Shown here one piece after another: positions 56,526 through 64,000 of a DNA stretch of 64,000 nucleotides. The notes under the pieces are model-generated. The model had not been told where the DNA came from, did no database searches, and was given only the letters and a program-made list of their open reading frames with translations. Positions within the stretch are counted from its first letter, which is position 1, and every line of letters starts with the position of its first letter. A program made the translations under genes and the position numbers. Source of the stretch: Chaenocephalus aceratus (lineage: Eukaryota > Chordata > Actinopteri > Perciformes > Channichthyidae); assembly GCA_023974075.1 (NCBI GenBank), contig JAMFTG010000068.1, positions 89,501 to 153,500 on the forward strand. Direction: 5' to 3'.

Positions 56526-57865
56526 ATGCAAAGTAAAACAAACTATTAAAATCATTCAAAAACTGGCAACATTTTTAAAACGATTTCAAGATATACGAGC
56601 ACTCACATCGACCAAAACTAAAAAAGTGTTACACAATGACTGACATTCTGTACGGGAGTTCACACCCCCAGCTGCTGTAGGGAGTTGAAATATGTTAAGG
56701 CTCTCGGGGGATGGTGGTTAAGAGACAGATTCTTAGTTTTTGGACTGCCTCAGGGGGTTAACGACATCTACTAAAAACAAAGTACTTCATAGTGTTAGTG
56801 TTCCCTGCCCTTATCCATTTATTTTTCTTTATTCAGCAATCGGCAATTGTGTCACCTTGTTTTTTTCTTGTTAATTAGGAAAGTGCTTGCTTAAATGTTT
56901 GTATTTTAAGTGCATATTATAGAACAGGTATAGGGTAATATCAAAATTAGCCCAAACTTTTTTTTTATTCATAATGTTTACTGATAATCATCAAAATATG
57001 CAGGGGGTCCAATTCTTAACTTTTCCCTAAAACATTCTAGAATTTCTTTATCTAACACAAAAAACATGAATTTTAAAAACATTTGACAACAATAGATACG
57101 TTGTTCCTGTTTTTATTACGATTATCAGATACAAAATGATAAGTATAAATAAATCTATGCTTTCAAATGCATTATTCAGAGATATTAGGCCTGTCAAATC
57201 AAAACTGGAGCATGTGAATAAGAGAGAGCAGAGTCCTAACCAGCAGCCCCTCTGATCCAAACCAAACTCTGAGCAGCAGGCGGCTGAGACGGAGCCAACC
57301 AGCATGCGGACCAAACTGCTGCTATTGATATTTGTCTATATTGATGTTAAACATGGAGCTGCTGTGATGCAAGTCAAATTTGATCTGACCATTAAAGTAT
57401 TATCGTATTATCGTATCGTATTTCTGCAGGAGATCCACACATAGACAACTCAACATCACAAAGAGGTCAAAAACTTCACAACAGCCCTTTCAATTGGGAC
57501 AAAATGTATCGACAGTCATTTAAAAATGACCCCTCTCACAACTAAGAAGAAGTTAAGAAAATGGACACTGCAAATATAGCTAGGTAAAATGCCAAGTGGG
57601 TACAGCTCATTACAAATGTTAATCTTGGGTTTGCTTTCACTCGATGAAGCTCAGTGCAAGTTCTTTCATGAAGTGCAGGGTCTTTAATGAAGACTTTCAC
57701 CTTTCCTAGTCGGATTCTCGTACCCCTAAATCTATCACAGCAAGATGGAGTCTAATCGCCAAAGTTTAATATATATTGCTCTTTGTATACACAGCAATAA
57801 ATATGTTTATCGCACTAAACAAACTTCAACTGTCAATCATTCCAAACACTCTTTAAACCGAGGAG
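56526..57865. other. Spacer before the fold-back, nothing recognised
   Basis: AT-rich. A short stretch near 57185-57310 is richer in GC but shows no supported exon. Confidence 0.4.
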
Positions 57866-57989
57866 GAGGGGCAGACTTAAAATATTGTAACGCAATTTAA
57901 TCACATTACAAAGTTTGACCCAAAGTTGCTCCCACGCGGATGTTCCCCATGAATTGAATGGTTTTGGAAGAGCAAAGGCAGATTTTGGC

Positions 57990-58620
57990 TTTTTTTTCTC
58001 TTGCCAAGATACTTTTAGACACACTTTGAGGGATGCAAAACCTTAAAACTAGAAAATGAAGTACAGTCTGATTAGATTTTTTCTTAAAGACTGTTTCTCT
58101 AAAAGGTAAGTTTGTGATTTTAACAATTTTCCCTGACACTTGGCAGATTTGTGTGTAATTCTCTCACAACGGAACTGTAAGATACACTTTTTATGTATGC
58201 AAAACCTTAAACTTTTTTTTTTTTTTTTTTGAAAATAAAATACTTTGTCTGAATACATTTTCTTTAAAGGCACTTTTTTTTATTTTAACGCTATTTCAGT
58301 GGAAAAATACAGTTTTGTTGACATCAAGGCTTTTTTCTCTTTTCTTGTGTTACTAAGATACTTTTAGACACACTTTGATGTATGCAACACTGTTCAGTTA
58401 AACAATGGGTTTTTTTTTTTTTTTTTCTGATAAACTTACATATTTTAGTTATTTTATGTTACCAAGATACTTTGAGATACACCCTGATGTACGCAACACT
58501 TAACAAAGGGTATAATATGAAGTACTTGGTAAGGAAGGGGTTTTTCCTTAAGGGTGCAAAACTTTAGAACAGGGTAAAATATTCATTAAATTGTATTGAA
58601 TTGAGTTTTCTTTTTTGATT
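57990..58620 (-). repeat. Diverged repeats outside the cassette, inverted type
   Basis: AAGATACTTTTAGACACACT, GATGTATGCAACACT and GTAAGATACACTTT-type words recur about every 150-200 bp. Read on the minus strand they match the AAGTGTATCTTTCGGTAACT-type units at 60090-60540, so the two non-coding blocks flank the first two ORFs as inverted relatives. Mirrored at about 63246-63876. Confidence 0.6.
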
Positions 58621-58810
58621 TTCAACATACTATTTGTACACAATGACTTTTCCATATTTCTGATATAAACTATACTTTTGACTTTTTTCCGTAAAATCAT
58701 GACAAACTATTACTTATTCTTAAATGTCACCTATTGCTGGAGATGAGATGAAAAAGCTACAACGCTTAAAGAACTTTTTTTTCTAAAAACTCTCAATTCT
58801 ATAATTGACT

Positions 58811-58898
58811 CCCCCATTCAACGCAATGAGCCCCACCCTCCACTCAGCAAATCATCTAAAACGAAGGACCTCACTAAGACGATCGTTGTAAACTAGCC
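58811..58898 (+). promoter_or_regulatory. Shared promoter-like module, before the 187-codon ORF
   Basis: Aligns with 60582-60655: CCCCCATTCAACGCAATGAG, CCACTCAGCAAATCATCTAA, GAAGGAC and AAACTAGCCATGGA. A TATA-like TCTAAAA (58855-58861) lies 44 nt before the ATG. Confidence 0.6.
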
Positions 58899-59462
58899 AT
58901 GGAGCAGAGAAAAGCCAAGACTCCCCCCGCGAGTTGCAGTCAGGAACAGAGTCTACCAGCAACACCACCATGTGGGAAACCCGAATCTTGCAGTACTACT
59001 GTTGCTGATGCTACTCCTCGGGTCAAGAAGTCTCGGTTTAGGGACACAGTGAAATCGGAGTTGTTTTATATTCTGGAGATGGTGATGTATCGGTACAGAA
59101 AAGAAATCTGCAAAGAATGCCGACGCAGTAACCCCGACCAGAGGCAACACGATTGTCGGAATGACATGCCCGATTTCTTCTTCAGAAACAATTACAATGC
59201 GTTAATGAAAAGACTTTGGCTCGCCGACTTCGTTACAGTGATTGACCAGAGTCTTATTGAAAAAGGCATTTGCGAGGATAAACTGAGGATAGGACGCGCT
59301 TCGGAAGCTTTTCTGCACAAGCTTGTAAAATGCAGATGCCTCAAGGAGAGACTTGAAATATCCATACAGAGTTGGATGGAGAAGAAGAAGACTAACAAAC
59401 AACAGTCGGATGGAGAAGAAGCCAGGGACTTGTTCAATGCAGTGACTTTTTTCTTTAAGTAA
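58899..59462 (+). CDS. Unknown 187-residue protein with Cys/His cluster, left arm
   Basis: Starts MEQRKAKTPPASCS after a good context (GCCATGG). The first 45 residues are Ser/Pro/Thr-rich and probably disordered. The rest is helical and charged, with a possible metal site C71-x2-C74-x9-H84-x-C86 (KECRRSNPDQRQHDC), then RNNYNALMKRLWLADFV and a C-terminal Lys-rich tail ending in FFFK. TAA is followed at once by AATAAA, and the next ORF starts 7 nt later. Similar short Cys/His proteins occur in fish and invertebrate mobile DNA as far as I recall, but I cannot name a family. The right-arm copy differs by T/A at residue 117. Confidence 0.7.
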   Translation: MEQRKAKTPPASCSQEQSLPATPPCGKPESCSTTVADATPRVKKSRFRDTVKSELFYILEMVMYRYRKEICKECRRSNPDQRQHDCRNDMPDFFFRNNYNALMKRLWLADFVTVIDQSLIEKGICEDKLRIGRASEAFLHKLVKCRCLKERLEISIQSWMEKKKTNKQQSDGEEARDLFNAVTFFFK

Positions 59463-59469
59463 AATAAAA

Positions 59470-59932
59470 ATGGGAAACTACTTTGCAAAACGCTCTGTAT
59501 ATATTGATCATAATGTAGTCATTACCCGTTAATAAATGTGGTGATGGGGACGATTGAAAACAGAACGAGTAGTGACCCCTGTGTAAAAGAATGGCTGAAG
59601 TTTGTAAACTACAAGACATTTTGGATATCGTTCGTTCTGGCAGTACTATTCAGGGTCATTGGGAAACGCTTGTAAACGAAACATTTAAAGTGGTCCTGGA
59701 ATCTTCATTTTCCGAAACATTCTGTAACATTATCTCAGAAATGAAACAAACATCAAAAGTGTATCATGTGCTCTCATTGTATGCTCTGTTTGTAGATGTA
59801 ATGCATCTGTGTGTTGAAAACAGCATACACGTGAATATTTTGACTGAAGTGAAAAAACTCCATCACGATATCTCCAATAATATGGGGAATTCTAAGCTGG
59901 AGACTGTCCTGGGGATGCTACAATCAGTATAA
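59470..59932 (+). pseudogene. Second cassette ORF, left arm, broken by two 1-bp losses
   Basis: Starts at 59470, 7 nt after the previous stop, and hits TAA at 59530 after 20 codons because one T is missing compared with the right arm. A second missing base (an A in the run at about 59584-59587) lies before an internal ATG at 59591, after which 113 codons are open to 59932. The intact version is at 61930-62394. Poly(A) signal AATAAA at 59956-59961. Confidence 0.7.
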
Positions 59933-60089
59933 CTATTGATTTTGTGGGTGAAAAAAATAAAAAAAGTGTTCTTTACATCTAAAAACTGTTGTCATCATTA
60001 TAGCAAGGGGAGCGTGTCTGATACATGTGTATTACAGTCCTTCTTGTTGTGTTTTTCAGTGTTTTCTGTGTGTCTGTACACACAAAGCA

Positions 60090-60540
60090 CACTTCATTAT
60101 CTACTTTTCAGCTTCTTTAAAAAGAAAAGTGTATCTTTCGGTAACTTTCTCAGAGAATTTAAGCATAAATATGTCAAATGTTCAAAACAGCATTGTTTCA
60201 CTGAAATACCCTCAAAATGACAAACTGCCATTAAGAGTCAGATTCTTAACCAAATCTACTGACACAAAGTCCTTCATTATCTACTTTTCAGCTTTTTAAT
60301 ACAAAAGTGTATCTTTCGGTAACCTTCTTGAGAGAATTAAGCATAAATCTGTCAAAGATTCTTAACGAAATCTACTGACACAAAGTCTACTTCATTATCT
60401 ACTTTTCAGCTTGTATACACAAAGTGTATCTTTCAGTAACTTACCAGAGAATTTAAGCATAAATCTGTCAAATGTTCAAAACAGCCTTGTTTCACTAAAT
60501 ACCCTCAAAATGACAAACTGCCATTAAGAGTCAGAATCCA
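60090..60540 (+). repeat. Direct diverged repeats between cassette ORFs
   Basis: CTTCATTATCTACTTTTCAG occurs at 60092, 60272 and 60390, each followed by GTGTATCTTTCGGTAAC-like and GAGAATTTAAGCATAAAT-like words. The first and last units extend to CAAAATGACAAACTGCCATT and AAGAGTCAGA; the middle one is shorter. Mirrored at about 61321-61771. Confidence 0.8.
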
Positions 60541-60581
60541 AGCGAAATCTCCTCAAACAGAGTACTTTCTACAGATGAAGC

Positions 60582-60655
60582 CTCCCACTCAACACAATAT
60601 GTCCCACCCACTCAGCAAATCATATAAAACTAAGGACGCCCGTTAAAAACTAGCC
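60582..60655 (+). promoter_or_regulatory. Shared promoter-like module, before the 70-codon ORF
   Basis: Homologous to 58811-58898. It has a clear TATA box, TATAAAA at 60623-60629, only 33 nt before the ATG, so transcription would start at or very near the start codon if this TATA box is used. Confidence 0.65.
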
Positions 60656-60868
60656 ATGGATCTGAGAAAAACCAAGTCTGACGTAGCCTGCCCTTATTAT
60701 CACCAGGATAATGGATACGGGCTTAATGACTGGATGTTACAAAGTAGGGGAGAGGATGTCCCAGAAGAAGAGCTTTCTTTAAAAGATGGTATTATAGATA
60801 ACCTTTATAGAAACAGTATATCTCATACCACTCGCAAGATCGCAAACGACAATAGCAGAAAAGAATAG
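60656..60868 (+). CDS. Unknown 70-residue ORF, left arm
   Basis: Starts MDLRKTKSDVACPYY; acidic in the middle (GEDVPEEELSLKDG) and basic near the end (TTRKIANDNSRKE). The first codons share sequence with the 56027 ORF and, more loosely, with MEQRKAKT of the 187-codon ORF. Immediately downstream, another frame is extremely Lys/Arg-rich up to the fold-back centre, suggesting that the true product may be longer with a basic tail lost to a frameshift or the junction. Not recognised. Confidence 0.5.
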   Translation: MDLRKTKSDVACPYYHQDNGYGLNDWMLQSRGEDVPEEELSLKDGIIDNLYRNSISHTTRKIANDNSRKE

Positions 60869-60896
60869 AAAAAGTAAAGAAAAACGAAGAAAAAGC

Positions 60897-60963
60897 AACA
60901 TGAAAAGGAGAAGAAAAATTAAAAGCAAACGCAGAATGCGAATGAAAAGAAAAGGGACCATCA
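60897..60963. other. 67-bp spacer at the fold-back centre
   Basis: Unique A-rich sequence between the arms (GGAGAAGAAAAATTAAAAGC and following). One frame from 60900 reads MKRRRKIKSKRRMRMKRKG, then continues into the right arm as a hydrophobic stretch of non-biological look (reverse complement of coding DNA). Confidence 0.8.
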
Positions 60964-60991
60964 GCTTTTTCTTCGTTTTTCTTTACTTTTT

Positions 60992-61204
60992 CTATTCTTT
61001 TCTGCTATTGTCGTTTGCGATCTTGCGAGTGGTATGAGATATACTGTTTCTATAAAGGTTATCTATAATACCATCTTTTAAAGAAAGCTCTTCTTCTGGG
61101 ACATCCTCTCCCCTACTTTGTAACATCCAGTCATTAAGCCCGTATCCATTATCCTGGTGATAATAAGGGCAGGCTACGTCAGACTTGGTTTTTCTCAGAT
61201 CCAT
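60992..61204 (-). CDS. Unknown 70-residue ORF, right arm
   Basis: Identical protein to 60656-60868, in mirror position. Promoter-like module at about 61205-61278. Confidence 0.5.
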   Translation of the reverse strand: MDLRKTKSDVACPYYHQDNGYGLNDWMLQSRGEDVPEEELSLKDGIIDNLYRNSISHTTRKIANDNSRKE

Positions 61205-61929
61205 GGCTAGTTTTTAACGGGCGTCCTTAGTTTTATATGATTTGCTGAGTGGGTGGGACATATTGTGTTGAGTGGGAGGCTTCATCTGTAGAAAGTACTC
61301 TGTTTGAGGAGATTTCGCTTGGATTCTGACTCTTAATGGCAGTTTGTCATTTTGAGGGTATTTCAGTGAAACAAGGCTGTTTTGAACATTTGACAGATTT
61401 ATGCTTAAATTCTCTGGTAAAGTTACTGAAAGATACACTTTGTGTATACAAGCTGAAAAGTAGATAATGAAGTAGACTTTGTGTCAGTAGATTTCGTTAA
61501 GAATCTTTGACAGATTTATGCTTAATTCTCTCAAGAAGGTTACCGAAAGATACACTTTTGTATTAAAAAGCTGAAAAGTAGATAATGAAGGACTTTGTGT
61601 CAGTAGATTTGGTTAAGAATCTGACTCTTAATGGCAGTTTGTCATTTTGAGGGTATTTCAGTGAAACAATGCTGTTTTGAACATTTGACATATTTATGCT
61701 TAAATTCTCTGAGAAAGTTACCGAAAGATACACTTTTCTTTTTAAAGAAGCTGAAAAGTAGATAATGAAGTGTGCTTTGTGTGTACAGACACACAGAAAA
61801 CACTGAAAAACACAACAAGAAGGACTGTAATACACATGTATCAGACACGCTCCCCTTGCTATAATGATGACAACAGTTTTTAGATGTAAAGAACACTTTT
61901 TTTATTTTTTTCACCCACAAAATCAATAG

Positions 61930-62394
61930 TTATACTGATTGTAGCATCCCCAGGACAGTCTCCAGCTTAGAATTCCCCATATTATTGGAGATATCGTGAT
62001 GGAGTTTTTTCACTTCAGTCAAAATATTCACGTGTATGCTGTTTTCAACACACAGATGCATTACATCTACAAACAGAGCATACAATGAGAGCACATGATA
62101 CACTTTTGATGTTTGTTTCATTTCTGAGATAATGTTACAGAATGTTTCGGAAAATGAAGATTCCAGGACCACTTTAAATGTTTCGTTTACAAGCGTTTCC
62201 CAATGACCCTGAATAGTACTGCCAGAACGAACGATATCCAAAATGTCTTGTAGTTTACAAACTTCAGCCATTCTTTTTACACAGGGGTCACTACTCGTTC
62301 TGTTTTCAATCGTCCCCATCACCACATTTATTAAACGGGTAATGACTACATTATGATCAATATATACAGAGCGTTTTGCAAAGTAGTTTCCCAT
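61930..62394 (-). CDS. Unknown 154-residue protein, intact in right arm
   Basis: Starts MGNYFAKRS, 7 nt after the stop of the 187-codon ORF. Gly2 followed by a small residue at position 6 and Lys at 7 is compatible with N-myristoylation, weakly. The remainder is predicted helical, with hydrophobic segments such as VYHVLSLYALFVDVMHLC and a C-terminal amphipathic part (KLETVLGMLQSV). Size and helical pattern are reminiscent of small viral Bcl-2-like proteins, but I see no clear BH1 NWGR motif, so this is only a suggestion. The left copy is broken. Confidence 0.6.
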   Translation of the reverse strand: MGNYFAKRSVYIDHNVVITRLINVVMGTIENRTSSDPCVKRMAEVCKLQDILDIVRSGSTIQGHWETLVNETFKVVLESSFSETFCNIISEMKQTSKVYHVLSLYALFVDVMHLCVENSIHVNILTEVKKLHHDISNNMGNSKLETVLGMLQSV

Positions 62395-62401
62395 TTTTAT
62401 T

Positions 62402-62965
62402 TTACTTAAAGAAAAAAGTCACTGCATTGAACAAGTCCCTGGCTTCTTCTCCATCCGACTGTTGTTTGTTAGTCTTCTTCTTCTCCATCCAACTCTGTAT
62501 GGATATTTCAAGTCTCTCCTTGAGGCATCTGCATTTTACAAGCTTGTGCAGAAAAGCTTCCGAAGCGCGTCCTATCCTCAGTTTATCCTCGCAAATGCCT
62601 TTTTCAATAAGACTCTGGTCAATCACTGCAACGAAGTCGGCGAGCCAAAGTCTTTTCATTAACGCATTGTAATTGTTTCTGAAGAAGAAATCGGGCATGT
62701 CATTCCGACAATCGTGTTGCCTCTGGTCGGGGTTACTGCGTCGGCATTCTTTGCAGATTTCTTTTCTGTACCGATACATCACCATCTCCAGAATATAAAA
62801 CAACTCCGATTTCACTGTGTCCCTAAACCGAGACTTCTTGACCCGAGGAGTAGCATCAGCAACAGTAGTACTGCAAGATTCGGGTTTCCCACATGGTGGT
62901 GTTGCTGGTAGACTCTGTTCCTGACTGCAACTCGCGGGGGGAGTCTTGGCTTTTCTCTGCTCCAT
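62402..62965 (-). CDS. Unknown 187-residue protein with Cys/His cluster, right arm
   Basis: Mirror of 58899-59462 with one residue difference (Ala instead of Thr at 117). It has the same promoter-like module (about 62966-63053) and the same overlap of stop and poly(A) signal. Confidence 0.7.
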   Translation of the reverse strand: MEQRKAKTPPASCSQEQSLPATPPCGKPESCSTTVADATPRVKKSRFRDTVKSELFYILEMVMYRYRKEICKECRRSNPDQRQHDCRNDMPDFFFRNNYNALMKRLWLADFVAVIDQSLIEKGICEDKLRIGRASEAFLHKLVKCRCLKERLEISIQSWMEKKKTNKQQSDGEEARDLFNAVTFFFK

Positions 62966-64000
62966 GGCTAGTTTACAACGATCGTCTTAGTGAGGTCCTT
63001 CGTTTTAGATGATTTGCTGAGTGGAGGGTGGGGCTCATTGCGTTGAATGGGGGAGTCAATTATAGAATTGAGAGTTTTTAGAAAAAAAAAGTTCTTTAAG
63101 CGTTGTAGCTTTTTCATCTCATCTCCAGCAATAGGTGACATTTAAGAATAAGTAATAGTTTGTCATGATTTTACGGAAAAAAGTCAAAAGTATAGTTTAT
63201 ATCAGAAATATGGAAAAGTCATTGTGTACAAATAGTATGTTGAAAATCAAAAAAGAAAACTCAATTCAATACAATTTAATGAATATTTTACCCTGTTCTA
63301 AAGTTTTGCACCCTTAAGGAAAAACCCCTTCCTTACCAAGTACTTCATATTATACCCTTTGTTAAGTGTTGCGTACATCAGGGTGTATCTCAAAGTATCT
63401 TGGTAACATAAAATAACTAAAATATGTAAGTTTATCAGAAAAAAAAAAAAAAAACCCCATTGTTTAACTGAACAAGTGTTGCATACATCAAAGTGTGTCT
63501 AAAAGTATCTTAGTAACACAAGAAAAGAGAAAAAAGCCTTGATGTCAACAAAACTGTATTTTTCCACTGAAATAGCGTTAAAATAAAAAAAAGTGCCTTT
63601 AAAGAAAATGTATTCAGACAAAGTATTTTATTTTCAAAAAAAAAAAAAAAAAAGTTTAAGGTTTTGCATACATAAAAAGTGTATCTTACAGTTCCGTTGT
63701 GAGAGAATTACACACAAATCTGCCAAGTGTCAGGGAAAATTGTTAAAATCACAAACTTACCTTTTAGAGAAACAGTCTTTAAGAAAAAATCTAATCAGAC
63801 TGTACTTCATTTTCTAGTTTTAAGGTTTTGCATCCCTCAAAGTGTGTCTAAAAGTATCTTGGCAAGAGAAAAAAAAGCCAAAATCTGCCTTTGCTCTTCC
63901 AAAACCATTCAATTCATGGGGAACATCCGCGTGGGAGCAACTTTGGGTCAAACTTTGTAATGTGATTAAATTGCGTTACAATATTTTAAGTCTGCCCCTC

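Larger units (their letters stand above)
57866..60896 (+). repeat. Left arm of the 3-kb inverted duplication
   Basis: Reverse complement of 60964-64000 at well over 99% identity. Coordinates of matching bases sum to 121866 at the outer end and 121860 at the centre, showing six net 1-bp losses in this arm. I found one substitution in the 187-codon ORF. The outer boundary is unknown because the window ends first. Confidence 0.97.
60964..64000 (-). repeat. Right arm of the 3-kb inverted duplication
   Basis: Reverse complement of 57866-60896, continuing to the window edge. This arm has the longer homopolymers and the intact second ORF. Confidence 0.97.

Noticed and set aside
57048..57314. 88-codon minus-strand frame near 57.2 kb
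   Set aside because: No homology, no splice or promoter support, and composition like chance.
62376..62911. Plus-strand frames in the right arm and minus-strand frames in the left arm
   Set aside because: Antisense shadows of the 187-codon ORF; no promoter module on that strand.
56253..64000. Assignment to a named virus family (adintovirus, adomavirus, herpesvirus-transposon fusion)
   Set aside because: No polymerase, capsid, integrase, helicase or ATPase gene is visible, so any name would be a guess. I also looked for an LxCxE motif in the ORFs and did not find one.

Overview
The window is eukaryotic and looks like a teleost fish, probably a percomorph. Genes are split by GT-AG introns. 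Two conserved vertebrate genes and one fish-type NLR immune gene are recognisable. More than half of the sequence is young repeat DNA: long TG/CA runs, GATA/GGAT-type arrays, minisatellites, and many short DNA transposons whose target-site duplications can still be read.

Layout. 0-9 kb has no gene; it holds a hAT element with an 8-bp target-site duplication, a 2-kb segment repeated about 2.3 times, and a small TIR element. 9.4-17.4 kb (+) is a complete sc5d (lathosterol oxidase) gene with four coding exons and all three histidine boxes; its introns are swollen by a 1.5-kb TG array and two minisatellites. 21.3-30.5 kb (-) is a complete plekhb1-like (evectin-1) gene with six coding exons encoding a PH domain and a hydrophobic C-terminal tail. 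sc5d and plekhb1 converge, separated by about 3.9 kb of repeats. 31-43 kb is a transposon field: several hAT-type elements with target-site duplications, a 2.3-kb element with a 6-bp duplication, a LINE reverse-transcriptase fragment and minisatellites. 43.5-53.2 kb (+) is an NLRC3-like gene: duplicated N-terminal exons, a FISNA-NACHT exon and three LRR exons. No 3' end or B30.2 exon is visible. A hAT transposase remnant lies between two copies of an LRR-exon segment.

54.5-64 kb is different. It has a cluster of ETS-type sites, a duplicated small ORF, and then a near-perfect fold-back: two arms of about 3.03 kb around a 67-bp spacer, with the right arm running off the window end. Each arm carries a compact cassette of three unrecognised ORFs (187, about 154 and 70 codons) with very short spacers, poly(A) signals at or just after stop codons, and a shared promoter-like module before two of them. 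A 20-nt in-frame match links the third ORF to another ORF at 56.0 kb. This organisation resembles a small DNA virus or virus-like mobile element, but I cannot assign a family. All six net one-base length differences that I found between the arms are losses in the left arm, mostly in homopolymers, so an assembly artefact (a fold-back read) is a serious alternative to a real palindrome.

The three host genes are functionally unrelated: sterol synthesis, membrane-associated PH protein, and innate immune sensing. The repeats and the end cassette are the unusual part.
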